A stretch of 64,000 nucleotides of DNA, taken from Aliarcobacter faecis (lineage in GTDB: Bacteria; Campylobacterota; Campylobacteria; Campylobacterales; Arcobacteraceae). The position numbers were made by a program, and so were the translations under genes. Under the pieces are notes generated by a model. It was not told the origin of the DNA and did no database searches. It saw only the letters and a program-made list of their open reading frames with translations. Shown here piece by piece: positions 48,145 to 58,296 of the stretch. Position 1 is the stretch's first letter. Each line of letters starts with the position of its first letter. Location: contig NZ_CP053837.1 of assembly GCF_013201705.1 (NCBI RefSeq), positions 992,001 through 1,056,000 of the forward strand, read 5' to 3'.

Positions 48145-48339
48145 ATGCAAGATAATGAAAATATAAATTTTGAAGAAAAAATAGTAAAAGCAAAAGAGAT
48201 TTTGGAAGAACTAACTAAAAGTGATATTACCTTAAGTGATTCACTAAAATTGTATAATGAGGGCTTAAAAGAGCTAGAAGTTGCACAAAAATTACTTGAA
48301 GAAGCAAAATTAATTTTTACTACACAAAATAGGTCTTAG
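48145..48339 (+). CDS. xseB: Exodeoxyribonuclease VII small subunit
   Basis: The 64-residue helical protein has the XseB pattern INFEEKIVKAKEILEEL, SDITLSDSLKLYNEGLKELEVAQKLLEEAK. Several small subunits bind one XseA, which degrades single-stranded DNA; XseA is not in the window. It begins 1 nt after metX, so expression is tied to that gene. The final few residues (FTTQNRS) differ from the usual acidic tail and are followed by a T9 run at 48347-48355. Confidence 0.88.
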   Translation: MQDNENINFEEKIVKAKEILEELTKSDITLSDSLKLYNEGLKELEVAQKLLEEAKLIFTTQNRS

Positions 48340-48420
48340 TTTCTCATTTTTTTTTAATTTCTGATATTATTAATTCTACAAATAAAAATAATAATTTTTT
48401 GTAATAATAAAGGTGGAAAT

Positions 48421-49098
48421 ATGATAGAGTTTAATGAATATTTTAATAGGCAAATAAATCTTTGGGGGGAAGAGATTCAAAAATCTCTTCAAAATAAAAA
48501 AGTTGCAATAATTGGAAGTGGTGGGCTTGGAAGTAGTTTAGGCTTTGCTTTAGGAGCTAGTGGAATTGGAGAGTTTGCTTTAATAGATTTCGATACAGTT
48601 AGTATTAGTAATATACATAGACAAATAGCTTTTAAAGTTGCCGATGAAGGAAAATATAAATCAGTTGTTTTAAAAGAGTTAATTGAGAGTCGTTGTCCTT
48701 TTACAAAAGCCACAGCTTATGTTGAAAGTTTTGATGATTTTATAAAAAGAGATTTGAAATTTGATTTAGTAATTGATGCAACAGATAATCTTCCTACAAG
48801 AGCAGCTATAAATAGCTGGTGTCAAAAAAATAATCAAATTTGGTTATATGGAAGTGTTGAAGAGTTTCATGGACAAGTTTGCTTATTTGAAAAAGCTTCT
48901 TATGAAACAGTTTTTCAAATAACAAATAGAAAACCAAATGGAATAGCTTGTCCAATTGTTATGAATATAGCTTCTTTACAAGCTAATTTTGCTATTCGAT
49001 ATTTGGCAGGATTAGAGGTTCAAAAAGATATTTTACACTATTTATTTTTTGATAAAGATGGTGTTTTAGGTATAAAAAAATTTAATTTACCTAAATAA
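48421..49098 (+). CDS. ThiF/MoeB/HesA-family E1-like adenylyltransferase
   Basis: The 225-residue protein shows the E1 core: VAIIGSGGLGSSLGFALGASGIG (nucleotide loop), LIDFDTVSISNIHRQIAF (Asp plus Arg for ATP) and LVIDATDNLPTRAAIN. It should adenylate the C-terminal glycine of a sulfur-carrier protein such as ThiS or MoaD. The partner cannot be assigned, because no carrier gene is adjacent and I see no Cys-x2-Cys zinc pair. It shares one base with the LysE-type exporter gene (TAATG). Confidence 0.85.
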   Translation: MIEFNEYFNRQINLWGEEIQKSLQNKKVAIIGSGGLGSSLGFALGASGIGEFALIDFDTVSISNIHRQIAFKVADEGKYKSVVLKELIESRCPFTKATAYVESFDDFIKRDLKFDLVIDATDNLPTRAAINSWCQKNNQIWLYGSVEEFHGQVCLFEKASYETVFQITNRKPNGIACPIVMNIASLQANFAIRYLAGLEVQKDILHYLFFDKDGVLGIKKFNLPK

Positions 49099-49721
49099 TG
49101 ATTGAATTACAAACTTTAATAATATTTTTTTTTAGTTCTACTTTACTTGCCATAATTCCAGGACCAGATAATATATATCTATTATCAAACTCTTTTTATT
49201 TTGGCAAAAAAGCTGGATTCTCTTTGATTCTTGGATTATGTAGTGGTTTGATTTTTCATACTCTTTTAGTTATTTTTGGTGTTGCACTATTTATTCAATC
49301 TTCACAAACAGCTTTTTTTATTTTAAAAACTATTGGAGCAATTTATTTATTTTATTTAGCATTTCAAATATATAAAGCTCCTATTTTTAATCAAATTGAA
49401 CAAAAATCAATAAAAATAAATTATAAAAAGCTTTATTTAAAAGGGCTTTTTATGAATGTAACAAATCCAAAAGTAACACTTTTTTTTCTTGCCTTCTTAC
49501 CACAATTTGTATCCAAAAATTCGATAAATCAGAATTTAGAAATGTTGATTTTGGCATTTTTATTTTTGGTTTCAACAATTTTGGTTTTTAGCTCTATTGT
49601 ACTTTTTGCATCATTTTTATCAAAAAGATTAAAATCAACTCAAAAGTTTCAAACAGTTTTAAATAAATTTGTAGCAGTTATTTTTTTGCTAATTGCTATT
49701 AAATTATTCTTTAGTGTATGA
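49098..49721 (+). CDS. LysE-family amino-acid exporter
   Basis: The 207-residue protein has five or six membrane helices and the LysE/RhtB signature IPGPDNIYLLSNSFYFGKKAGF near the N-terminus, then MNVTNPKVTLFFLAFLPQF in the middle. Members export lysine, threonine, homoserine lactones or similar solutes; the cargo is unknown. The coding sequence contains a T9 run at 49125-49133 which is in frame. It is coupled by 1 nt to the ThiF-type gene. Confidence 0.88.
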   Translation: MIELQTLIIFFFSSTLLAIIPGPDNIYLLSNSFYFGKKAGFSLILGLCSGLIFHTLLVIFGVALFIQSSQTAFFILKTIGAIYLFYLAFQIYKAPIFNQIEQKSIKINYKKLYLKGLFMNVTNPKVTLFFLAFLPQFVSKNSINQNLEMLILAFLFLVSTILVFSSIVLFASFLSKRLKSTQKFQTVLNKFVAVIFLLIAIKLFFSV

Positions 49722-49791
49722 TTTATATAACAAAAAATTAAGTACTTTTTAGATAAACTTGCCAAATTTTTAAATCAGCGAAAGGAAAGTT

Positions 49792-52700
49792 ATGCCAAAA
49801 AGAGAAGATATAAAAAACATTTTGTTAATTGGTTCAGGACCAATTGTAATAGGGCAGGCGTGCGAGTTTGACTACTCAGGAACTCAAGCAACAAAAACTT
49901 TAAAAGAGCTAGGATATAGAGTTGTATTAGTAAACTCAAATCCAGCAACTATCATGACAGATCCAGAATTTGCTGATAAAACTTATATTGAACCAATCAC
50001 GGAAGAGGTTGTTTTAAATATAATAAAAAAAGAGAATATTGATGCAATTTTACCAACTATGGGTGGGCAAACTGCATTAAATGTTGCAACTTCAATGTAT
50101 TCAAAAGGGCTTTTAGAGGGAATTAAATTTTTAGGAGTTCATCCAGAATCTATTAAAAAAGGTGAAGATAGACATCTTTTTACTGAGTCTATGAAAAAAA
50201 TTGGTCTTGATCTACCAAGAAGTGAAAATGCTTATAATCTTGAAGAGGCTTTAAAAGTGGCTAAAGAGATAGGTTTTCCAGTAATTAGCCGAGCTTCATT
50301 TACCCTTGCAGGTGCTGGAAGTGGGGTTGCTTATAATATGGAAGAGTTTAAAGCTTTAGCTCAAGCTGGACTTGATGCTTCTCCAATTAATGAAATTGAG
50401 ATTTTAGAGTCTGTTTTAGGTTGGAAAGAGTATGAAATGGAGATTATTAGAGATACAAATGATAATTGTATAGTTGTTTGTTCTATTGAAAATCTTGACC
50501 CTATGGGAGTTCATACAGGAGATAGTATTACTATTGCTCCTGCTCTTACACTTACAGATAAAGAGTATGCAAAAATGAGAGAAGCTTCTTTTGCAATTTT
50601 GCGAGAAGTTGGAGTAAATAGTGGTGGATCAAATGTTCAGTTTGCTATGTGTCCAAATACTGGAAGAATGCTAGTTATTGAAATGAATCCAAGAGTTAGT
50701 AGAAGTTCAGCACTTGCTTCAAAAGCAACAGGATATCCAATAGCAAAAGTTTCTACTCTTTTAGCAGTTGGATTTACTTTAGATGAAATTACAAATGATA
50801 TGACAGGAACACTAGCTAGTTTTGAACCAGCAGTTGATTATATTGTTTCAAAAGTTCCAAGATTTACATTTGAAAAATTTCCAAAAGCAAACTCAACTTT
50901 AACAACTTCTATGAAATCTGTTGGTGAAGTTATGTCTATAGGAAGAAATTTTAATGAGTGTATTCAAAAAGCTTATTGTTCATTAGAGACTGGAATTTGT
51001 GGTTTTGATAGTATTACAACAGATTTAGAATTAATTAAAAAAGAGATTAGAAGACCAAATGATAAAAGACTTCAATACTTAATGGATGGTATGAGACAAG
51101 GTCTTACAAATGAAGATATATTTGAACTATCAAAAATAGATCCTTGGTTTTTAGCTAAATTTAGAGAGATGTATGAACTAGAACTTGCTATGACGCCAGC
51201 AATATTAAAGGATGAAGAACTTTTAAGAAAAGTTAAGTCAAATGGATTTAGTGATAAATTTATTGCAAATATTATAGGAAAAACAGAAGAAGATGTATAT
51301 ACTGCTAGAAAAGCTTTAGATATAGATTTTGAATACAATGAAGTTGATACTTGTGCAGGAGAGTTTAAAGCTTTAAATCAATATCTATATTCAACTACAA
51401 ATGTTTCAAAACTTCCAAAAGTGCAAACTCCTAAATCAAATGATAAAAAAGTTATGATAATTGGTGGTGGACCAAATAGAATTGGTCAAGGAATAGAGTT
51501 TGACTATTGTTGTGTACATGCAAGTTTTGCACTAGCAGAAATGGGTGTAAAAACAATTATGTATAATTGTAATCCTGAAACTGTAAGTACAGATTATGAT
51601 ACTTCAGATGTTTTATATTTTGAACCAATAGATTTTGAACATGTTAGAAGTGTAGTTGAAAAAGAGCAACCAGATGGTGTAATTGTACATTTTGGTGGAC
51701 AAACTCCATTAAAATTAGCACAAGTTTTAACAAAAGCTGGAGCAAAAATTATTGGAACAACAGCAGATGTAATTGATCTTGCTGAAGATAGAAAAAAATT
51801 CTCTGCATTTGTTGAAAAAATTGGACTTTTACAACCAGAAAATGGAACAGCAGTAGAACTTATTGAAGCTATAAAAATAGCTGAAAGAATAGGGTATCCA
51901 GTTTTAGTACGTCCTTCTTTTGTTCTTGGTGGAAGAGGAATGAAAATTGTTTATTCAACTGAAGAGTTAAAAAAATATATGGATGAAGCAGTTTCAGTTT
52001 CAAATGATGCACCAGTTTTAATAGATAAGTTTTTAGATAGAGCAATTGAACTTGATGTTGATTGTATAAGTGATGGAAAAGAGGCTTATATTGGTGGAAT
52101 TATGCAACATATTGAAGAAGCAGGTATTCACTCAGGAGATAGTGCTTGTTCATTACCTCCAATAAGTATTGAAGATAAGTTTATAAAAGAGCTTGAAACA
52201 AAAACAAAAGAGATGGCTTTAGGACTTGGAGTTGTAGGACTAATGAATGTTCAGTATGCTATTCATAAAGGGCAAATTTACTTAATAGAAGTAAATCCAA
52301 GAGCAAGTAGAACGGTTCCATTTGTAAGTAAAGCAACAGGAATTCCACTAGCAAAAGTTGCAACTAGAGTTATGTGGGGACATAGCTTAAGAGATGCTCT
52401 AAAAGTTTATGATAGAGATATAGTTTATGAAGACAATGGAGTTTTAAAACCAAAACTTAAAAACCATGTTGCAGTTAAAGAGTCTGTTTTCCCTTTCAAT
52501 AAATTAACTGGTGCTGATTTACTTCTAAGTCCTGAGATGAAATCTACTGGTGAAGTTATGGGAATTGCTTCAAATTTTGCTATGGCATTTGCAAAATCAC
52601 AAAATGCTGCTAAAAACTCTTTACCAAAAGCTGGAAAAGTATTTATTTCACTATGTGATTTAGATAAACCATTTGCTAGCTCTATAGCTAAAAGTTTAGT

Positions 52701-53034
52701 TGAAAGTGGATTTAGTATAGTAGCAACAGGTGGAACAGAAAAAATTATCTCTGAAGCAGGAATAGCTTGTGAAAAAGTTTTAAAAGTAAGTGAAGGAAGA
52801 CCAAATATCACTGACCTTTTAACAAATGGTGATATTGCAATGGCTATAAACACAAGTGGAGAGCAAGAGTCTTCAAAAGACGATGGAAAAGATATAAGAA
52901 GAGCTGTTTTAAGAATGAGTATCCCTTATTTTACAACTGTTGCAGCTGCTTTTGCTGCTACTGATGCTATAAAAGAGTTAAAAACTTCTGATGTTTCAAC
53001 TCCAAAATCAATTCAAGAGTATTTAAATTACTAA
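49792..53034 (+). CDS. carB: Carbamoyl-phosphate synthase large subunit
   Basis: The 1080-residue protein makes carbamoyl phosphate from bicarbonate, glutamine-derived ammonia and two ATP for pyrimidine and arginine synthesis. Two homologous ATP-grasp halves are seen ([20 protein letters not shown] and [21 protein letters not shown]), with [19 protein letters not shown] and [18 protein letters not shown] as matching metal/ATP sites. A C-terminal MGS allosteric domain from ~940 ([16 protein letters not shown]) is present. CarA is not in the window. A short YrdC-like gene follows 2 nt later. Confidence 0.98.
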   Translation: MPKREDIKNILLIGSGPIVIGQACEFDYSGTQATKTLKELGYRVVLVNSNPATIMTDPEFADKTYIEPITEEVVLNIIKKENIDAILPTMGGQTALNVATSMYSKGLLEGIKFLGVHPESIKKGEDRHLFTESMKKIGLDLPRSENAYNLEEALKVAKEIGFPVISRASFTLAGAGSGVAYNMEEFKALAQAGLDASPINEIEILESVLGWKEYEMEIIRDTNDNCIVVCSIENLDPMGVHTGDSITIAPALTLTDKEYAKMREASFAILREVGVNSGGSNVQFAMCPNTGRMLVIEMNPRVSRSSALASKATGYPIAKVSTLLAVGFTLDEITNDMTGTLASFEPAVDYIVSKVPRFTFEKFPKANSTLTTSMKSVGEVMSIGRNFNECIQKAYCSLETGICGFDSITTDLELIKKEIRRPNDKRLQYLMDGMRQGLTNEDIFELSKIDPWFLAKFREMYELELAMTPAILKDEELLRKVKSNGFSDKFIANIIGKTEEDVYTARKALDIDFEYNEVDTCAGEFKALNQYLYSTTNVSKLPKVQTPKSNDKKVMIIGGGPNRIGQGIEFDYCCVHASFALAEMGVKTIMYNCNPETVSTDYDTSDVLYFEPIDFEHVRSVVEKEQPDGVIVHFGGQTPLKLAQVLTKAGAKIIGTTADVIDLAEDRKKFSAFVEKIGLLQPENGTAVELIEAIKIAERIGYPVLVRPSFVLGGRGMKIVYSTEELKKYMDEAVSVSNDAPVLIDKFLDRAIELDVDCISDGKEAYIGGIMQHIEEAGIHSGDSACSLPPISIEDKFIKELETKTKEMALGLGVVGLMNVQYAIHKGQIYLIEVNPRASRTVPFVSKATGIPLAKVATRVMWGHSLRDALKVYDRDIVYEDNGVLKPKLKNHVAVKESVFPFNKLTGADLLLSPEMKSTGEVMGIASNFAMAFAKSQNAAKNSLPKAGKVFISLCDLDKPFASSIAKSLVESGFSIVATGGTEKIISEAGIACEKVLKVSEGRPNITDLLTNGDIAMAINTSGEQESSKDDGKDIRRAVLRMSIPYFTTVAAAFAATDAIKELKTSDVSTPKSIQEYLNY

Positions 53035-53036
53035 AA

Positions 53037-53480
53037 ATGAACTCAAATTTAGTATATTTGGTACAAACAGATACAACTGTTGGTTTCTCATCATTAAATG
53101 ATGAGAGGCTATCAAATATTAAACAAAGACCTAAAAATCAAAAGATTCTTAAAACTGTTGATAGTTTTACTACTTTAAAAGAGTTTTCAAGAGTTCCGAA
53201 GAATCATAGAAAAATGGTTAGAAATAGTAAAAAAACTACATTTATCTATCCAAATTTGTACTCTTTTAGAATTATAAATCAAGACTCTTCTTTTTTTGAA
53301 TTTATAAGAAAATTTAAAGTTTTATCTTCAACATCTGCAAATAAAACAAAAGAAAACTTTGATTATCAATTTGCAATAAAAAATGTAGATGTTGAAGTTG
53401 TAAATCATTTAGGGTTTTTTGAAACTAACTCTTCAAATATCTATAAAATAGGTAAAAATAGATTAAAAAAAATAAGATAA
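53037..53480 (+). CDS. Short Sua5/YciO/YrdC-like protein
   Basis: The 147-residue protein retains YrdC-fold marks: the start VYLVQTDTTVGFSSLND, the basic KQRPKNQKIL patch, RVPKNHRKMVRNSKKTTFIYPN and the STSAN motif (VLSSTSANKTKENF), with SSNIYKIGKNRLKKIR at the end. Full YrdC/Sua5 enzymes for threonylcarbamoyl-AMP are about 200 residues or more, so this one is shortened and may bind rather than convert substrates. It follows carB by 2 nt, so carbamoyl-phosphate synthase and a carbamoyl-related fold are co-expressed. Confidence 0.7.
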   Translation: MNSNLVYLVQTDTTVGFSSLNDERLSNIKQRPKNQKILKTVDSFTTLKEFSRVPKNHRKMVRNSKKTTFIYPNLYSFRIINQDSSFFEFIRKFKVLSSTSANKTKENFDYQFAIKNVDVEVVNHLGFFETNSSNIYKIGKNRLKKIR

Positions 53481-53520
53481 ATATTATCATATTTTAAGCA
53501 AAACAAAACAGACATTTAAA

Positions 53521-53526
53521 TATAAT
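53521..53526 (+). promoter_or_regulatory. -10 element of the tRNA promoter
   Basis: A TATAAT hexamer lies 16 nt upstream of the first tRNA base, the right distance for a start a few bases before the mature 5' end. Confidence 0.7.
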
Positions 53527-53542
53527 CGTTATTCTTTTTTAT

Positions 53543-53618
53543 GACCCCGTCGTCTAGAGGCCAAGGACGTTAGGATTTCCTCCTAAACACACAAGTTCGA
53601 ATCTTGTTGGGGTCGCCA
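53543..53618 (+). tRNA. tRNA-Glu (anticodon UUC by folding), encoded CCA
   Basis: 76 bases fold as a clean cloverleaf: acceptor GACCCCG with TGGGGTC, D stem GTCT with GGAC, anticodon stem TTAGG with CCTAA, T stem ACAAG with CTTGT and loop TTCGAAT, then G and CCA. The seven-base anticodon loop ATTTCCT puts UUC at 34-36. U11-A24, U13-G22 and a four-base variable loop agree with glutamate tRNAs. Position 37 is C instead of the near-universal purine, which is odd. Arg (CCU) would require moving the loop out of the good stem, so I rank it lower. Confidence 0.8.
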
Positions 53619-53633
53619 TATAAATTCAAATAA

Positions 53634-55391
53634 TTAAGAAGAGTAAATTATAACTCTATCTCTGCCTTGCTCTTTTGCTTGATATAAAGCTTTATCAGCG
53701 TTAGATATAATAGTATCATATGTTTTTATACCTTTTTCATATGAAGCTATACCCATACTTAGAGTTACTGTATCAAAATATGTCCAAAACTTATTATTCT
53801 TAATTTTAAGATTTAGTTCAATTGCTAGTTCATAAGCTTCTAGAACATCAGTTTCAGGACAGATTATTAGGAATTCTTCCCCACCCCATCTTCCTAAAAT
53901 GTCACTTGCTCTAATATTTTTACTTAAAATTTGTGCAATCTCTTTTAGAACATCATCACCTATTTGATGTCCAAAATTATCATTTACTTTTTTAAAAAAA
54001 TCAATATCTATTAAAATAATTGAGAATATTTTATTGTATCTTAATGCTCTATTTAACTCATCTTGTAGGGAATTATCAAGTTTTACACGATTATAGATAT
54101 TTGTTAATTTATCAGTTATAGATATTTTTAAAAGTTCTTTATTTTTTAAAGATAGCTCTTTTGTTCTTTGATTTACTTTATCTTCTAATGATGTTTGATA
54201 CTCGTAAATTGATTTTGACATATCATTAAAAGCATTTGAAAGCATTGAGACTTCTAAAATAGGGCTATCAATTTGGACTATTTTTTCATACTCTCTATTT
54301 TGTATTTTTCTACTTTGAATAGCTAGTTTATAAATAGGTTTTACAATAATACTCGAAAAATATATTACTATTGGAATCATAATAAGCCCTGAAAGTAAAA
54401 ATAGTGAGATTAGTTTGTAAGTTTGGGCATTATATGGTTCAATACTCTTTTTATAATCAGCAAAAAGAACTAAAAAATCATCATTTGATAGATTTTCTAG
54501 ATTTTGAATTTGAACAATATACTTATTATCTTCTATATCAATAATTTTTGCTTTTTTAAAATCATTTAAATCCTTATTATTTTTTAAAAATGTTTCAAGT
54601 AACTTCTCTTTTTTTGATATGTAAGATATTGCAAAACCATCTTTTTTAAACAAAAATATATCCATAGACTCTTTGTCTATAAAATTATTAAAAATATTTC
54701 TAAAATCATCTACTAAAACATCAATAGATACAACATTTTTACTATTTTCTAACTCTTTTGCATAAGTAATTCCAAAGGTATCTATATGAGAAAATTTATA
54801 AGGGATAGTTTTTATAGACCCATTGTTTGAAATCGCATCTTTATACCAAGGTCTTAAAGTTGGATTGTAGTCACTATTTTCAACTCTTACATTTGTTATG
54901 TGTAGTTTTTCATTAAATAAAACAATCTCTCTTTTATTTATATTTTCTCCATTAATTTTTATTAGTAACCATCTGTCATTTTTTGAAGCTTGGTAGGAGT
55001 TTCTTAAATTAGGGTCAATATCTAAATTTATAATTTCAAAAAAACTACCATCACTATAACCTGTATAAATTGCATAAAGAGTATTTTGTGTCATTAAAGT
55101 ATTGATATATAGTTTAAAGTTTTCATCTTGATCTTTTTTATCTTTTTTATTTACAATACTTAAAAGCTCAATGGTATTAAAATAATTCTTTTTACTATTT
55201 TCAATTGCTGCTGTAACACTATATGAGATTGAGTTAAGTTTTGAATCGATATTTTTTATAGAAAGCTCTTTATCTATATAAAAAAGTTGAACTCCTAAAA
55301 TAGCTATTAATAAAAATGCCATAAAAGTAAAGATAGATAAAACTGTAGTCTTTAGAGAGATTTTTTTATTGTTTATTACTTCTTGGCTCAT
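53634..55391 (-). CDS. Cache-HAMP diguanylate cyclase
   Basis: The 585-residue protein has a membrane helix at ~15-37 and a large periplasmic Cache-type sensor (YAIYTGYSDGSFFEI, NPTLRPWYKDAISNNGSIKT). A second helix lies at ~325-347, followed by HAMP (VKPIYKLAIQSRKIQNREYEKI), a coiled coil (VNQRTKELSLKNKELL) and GGDEF. The active loop GRWGGEEF and the RASD inhibitory site five residues earlier are intact, so cyclic di-GMP synthesis with feedback is expected. RPWYKDA is typical of Cache domains that bind amino acids or organic acids. The gene converges with the tRNA. Confidence 0.93.
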   Translation of the reverse strand: MSQEVINNKKISLKTTVLSIFTFMAFLLIAILGVQLFYIDKELSIKNIDSKLNSISYSVTAAIENSKKNYFNTIELLSIVNKKDKKDQDENFKLYINTLMTQNTLYAIYTGYSDGSFFEIINLDIDPNLRNSYQASKNDRWLLIKINGENINKREIVLFNEKLHITNVRVENSDYNPTLRPWYKDAISNNGSIKTIPYKFSHIDTFGITYAKELENSKNVVSIDVLVDDFRNIFNNFIDKESMDIFLFKKDGFAISYISKKEKLLETFLKNNKDLNDFKKAKIIDIEDNKYIVQIQNLENLSNDDFLVLFADYKKSIEPYNAQTYKLISLFLLSGLIMIPIVIYFSSIIVKPIYKLAIQSRKIQNREYEKIVQIDSPILEVSMLSNAFNDMSKSIYEYQTSLEDKVNQRTKELSLKNKELLKISITDKLTNIYNRVKLDNSLQDELNRALRYNKIFSIILIDIDFFKKVNDNFGHQIGDDVLKEIAQILSKNIRASDILGRWGGEEFLIICPETDVLEAYELAIELNLKIKNNKFWTYFDTVTLSMGIASYEKGIKTYDTIISNADKALYQAKEQGRDRVIIYSS

Positions 55392-55586
55392 GTTTTACCT
55401 TGTGTATAGTTAATGAATTCTAACAAATATAATATTAAAAATATTAACTCTATTTTTAGGAGTAAAATTTATTGTAATTTTTATTTTAGAAAATGATATA
55501 AAAACTCTAAAAAAGTAAATTTTAGTTTTTCAGTAACTTTTAGCTATTATCCAATAAATTTAATAAAACTTTTTTGGATATAAGAA

Positions 55587-56621
55587 ATGACTGTAAAAAT
55601 AGACCTCTCAAATGAAAACTCATATGAAATTTATATAGATAAGCTTCAAAGTTTAAGCTTTGATAGAAAAGTTGTTGTTGTAACAAACCCTACTATTTCA
55701 GGGTTTCATTTAGATTATTTAAAATCTAAATTGAGTGCAAAAGAGCTCAGTTTTTGTATTATTCCTGATGGTGAAGAGTACAAAAATATGCAAACTTTAG
55801 AAGAGATTTTAGAGTCATGTTTCTTGGCAAAACTTGATAGGAAATCTTTGCTTGTTGCTTTTGGTGGAGGAGTTATAGGTGATATGACTGGATTTGCTGC
55901 TTCAATTTATCAAAGAGGAATTGATTTTATTCAAATTCCAACAACTCTACTTTCTCAAGTTGATGCTAGTGTTGGTGGGAAAACAGGAATAAATAATAAA
56001 TTTGGTAAAAATTTAATAGGAAGTTTCCATCAACCAAAAGCTGTATATATTGATTCTAGTTTCTTAAAAACTCTTCCAAAAAGAGAGTTTGGAGCTGGAG
56101 TTGCTGAAATTATAAAAATGGCTGTTTGTTTTAATAATGAGTTTTTTATTTGGCTTGAAAATAATGATTTAAGAGAAGAAAAAAATATAGATATTGCTAT
56201 ACAAAAATCAGTTGAGACAAAAGCTTATGTTGTAAGTATTGATGAAAAAGAGCAAGGGCTTAGAGCGGCACTTAATTATGGACATACTTTTGGACATGTA
56301 ATAGAAAATCTTACAAATTATAAAACTTATCTTCATGGAGAAGCAGTTGGAATTGGAATGTGTATGGCAAATGCTTTAGCTGTTAAACTCGGATTTATGA
56401 CTAAACAAGATGAACAAAGAGTTAAAAATTTGTTAGAAAAATATGATATCCCAACAACTTATAAAATAACTGATATTGAAGATTTTTATGAACACTTTTT
56501 ACTAGATAAAAAATCAAGTAATAGTAAAATAAAGTTCATAGTACCATTAGGTATAGGGGATTGTAAAATTACTGATGAGATTAAAAAAGATGATGTATGC
56601 GAAATTTTAAAAGGATTTTAA
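55587..56621 (+). CDS. aroB: 3-Dehydroquinate synthase
   Basis: The 344-residue protein converts DAHP to 3-dehydroquinate with NAD+ and a divalent metal. Signatures are [60 protein letters not shown] (spanning ~94-140), [10 protein letters not shown], and the metal ligands in [11 protein letters not shown] and [10 protein letters not shown]. It opens a run of same-strand genes, aroB - mscS - mtaB - ftsH-like - bioV - mog, joined by short gaps or overlaps. The first four follow an order I recall from Helicobacter. Confidence 0.97.
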   Translation: MTVKIDLSNENSYEIYIDKLQSLSFDRKVVVVTNPTISGFHLDYLKSKLSAKELSFCIIPDGEEYKNMQTLEEILESCFLAKLDRKSLLVAFGGGVIGDMTGFAASIYQRGIDFIQIPTTLLSQVDASVGGKTGINNKFGKNLIGSFHQPKAVYIDSSFLKTLPKREFGAGVAEIIKMAVCFNNEFFIWLENNDLREEKNIDIAIQKSVETKAYVVSIDEKEQGLRAALNYGHTFGHVIENLTNYKTYLHGEAVGIGMCMANALAVKLGFMTKQDEQRVKNLLEKYDIPTTYKITDIEDFYEHFLLDKKSSNSKIKFIVPLGIGDCKITDEIKKDDVCEILKGF

Positions 56622-58280
56622 TTGATTAAAAAAGTTCTACTTTTAATATTTGTTAGTTTTTTATTTTTGAATGCTGCAAATAAAGTTGAAAAAAAAGATG
56701 AAGTTATTAGTGAACAAAAAGCTTTAGAGAGTAGTTCTGAAATAGAAAATATTGTTGAAGCAAATATTTTAAATGAGAAAATCAATAAAATAGAACTTAG
56801 TTTGAAAGATAATATTTTATTGAAAAGATATTCGAACTATTTATCTTATGGAAAAATTTCTACGGAACTTGATAATTTAAAGGATAGTTTAAAAAGAAAA
56901 AATAATTTAAGGGAAGAGGAGAGTTTTCAACTTTCAAATAAAATAAGAGTAAAAGAAAACGAGCTTGAGTTAATTGCAGAGTATAAAGGTTCTGCTATTG
57001 GTTCTTTAATGAACCCTCCTGAAATAGAGAAAGTTGAAAATATTACAAACCCATTTGGAATAATAAATGCTTTATCAAATATAAAAAAACTAGAAAATAA
57101 TAAAAAACAGTTTTCAAGTGTTGAAGCTGATATTGTCTTTTTGACAGAAAAGTTAGAAGAAGAGTTAATTAGTTATACAAAGTTATATGAAATTGAGCCT
57201 AAAAATGAGTATAAAGAGAAGATTACTTATCTTGAAAAACAAAAAAAAGATTTTGAGATAGTTTTAGATATTGTAACTACAACACAAGAGGTTTATAGTA
57301 GAAAAATAGAGCAAGTTATTTTGGAAATAAAAAGCCAAATAACTCAACAAGTTCAAAAAATGTTGGCTATTTTTATAATAATACTTACTATGTTTGCTAT
57401 TTCATTTTTGGTTAAATTAGCACTTAAAAAATATTTTTCACAAAATGAAAACTATTATATGGTAAATAAAATCATCAATTTTACTTTAGTATTTTTGATT
57501 TTAATGGTTCTTCTTTTCTCATATATTGACAATGTTTCGTACCTTGTAACAATTCTTGGATTTGCATCTGCTGGTATTGCGATTGCTTTAAAAGATTGGT
57601 TTATGTCACTTTTTGGTTGGATGGTTATTGTAACTTCTGGGTTTATTCAAGTTGGAGATAGAATTAGAGTTACAAAAGGGGATGTTGAAACTGTTGGAGA
57701 TGTTTTAGATATATCACTATTTAAAATTACTATAAAAGAAGATGTAACTATGGTCTCTTATATGAAAAATAGAAGAGCTGGAAGAATTTTCTTTGTTCCA
57801 AATAACTATATTTTTTCTGAGCTTATTGCAAATTATAGCCACTCTGAGTTAAAAACAGTTTGGGATGGAATAGATATTACTTTAACATTTGATTCAAACT
57901 TTAAAAAAGCTCAAAAAATAATTCGTGAAATTTTAAAACATTACTCAAAAGGTTATAGTGATATTACAAGAAAACAGCTATCAAAAATGAGAAATAAGTA
58001 CCAACTAAGGGCAACAGGAGTAGAACCAAGAGTATTTACTTTAATAGAGCCATATGGAGTTGTAGTTTCTGGTTGGTATCTTACAAACTCTTTTGCTGCT
58101 TTAGTTTTAAGAAGTACAATTTGTGCTGAAATAATTGAAGCTTTGATGAAAGAAGAAGATATTCATATAGCTTATCCAACTCAACAAATAAATATAAATA
58201 AGACTTCAAACGCTTATGGACCATCAAGAGCTATGCCAAAAGAGGAAGTTGATATTGAAGATATCATTACAAAAAGATAA
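56622..58280 (+). CDS. Mechanosensitive channel of the MscS family
   Basis: The 552-residue protein starts at a TTG directly after the aroB stop and has a signal peptide (MIKKVLLLIFVSFLFLNA). A periplasmic coiled-coil region (~50-240) precedes helices at ~250-270 and ~285-305. The MscS pore helix follows (LGFASAGIAIALKDWFMSLFGWMVI, ~310-335), then the beta domain (GDRIRVTKGDVETVGDVLDIS, FVPNNYIFSELIANYS). It should open under membrane tension to release solutes during osmotic downshock. The long N-terminal extension resembles that of the larger MscS paralogues. Confidence 0.92.
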   Translation: MIKKVLLLIFVSFLFLNAANKVEKKDEVISEQKALESSSEIENIVEANILNEKINKIELSLKDNILLKRYSNYLSYGKISTELDNLKDSLKRKNNLREEESFQLSNKIRVKENELELIAEYKGSAIGSLMNPPEIEKVENITNPFGIINALSNIKKLENNKKQFSSVEADIVFLTEKLEEELISYTKLYEIEPKNEYKEKITYLEKQKKDFEIVLDIVTTTQEVYSRKIEQVILEIKSQITQQVQKMLAIFIIILTMFAISFLVKLALKKYFSQNENYYMVNKIINFTLVFLILMVLLFSYIDNVSYLVTILGFASAGIAIALKDWFMSLFGWMVIVTSGFIQVGDRIRVTKGDVETVGDVLDISLFKITIKEDVTMVSYMKNRRAGRIFFVPNNYIFSELIANYSHSELKTVWDGIDITLTFDSNFKKAQKIIREILKHYSKGYSDITRKQLSKMRNKYQLRATGVEPRVFTLIEPYGVVVSGWYLTNSFAALVLRSTICAEIIEALMKEEDIHIAYPTQQININKTSNAYGPSRAMPKEEVDIEDIITKR

Positions 58281-58296
58281 TTAGGATAGATAATTT

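Noticed and set aside
49125-49133. T9 run in the LysE-family gene as a second phase-variable locus
   Set aside because: The reading frame is intact across it and the encoded Phe run fits a membrane helix. There is no evidence of switching in this sequence.
52425-52853. 142-codon minus-strand frame within carB
   Set aside because: It lies opposite the conserved C-terminal half of CarB and has no features of its own.
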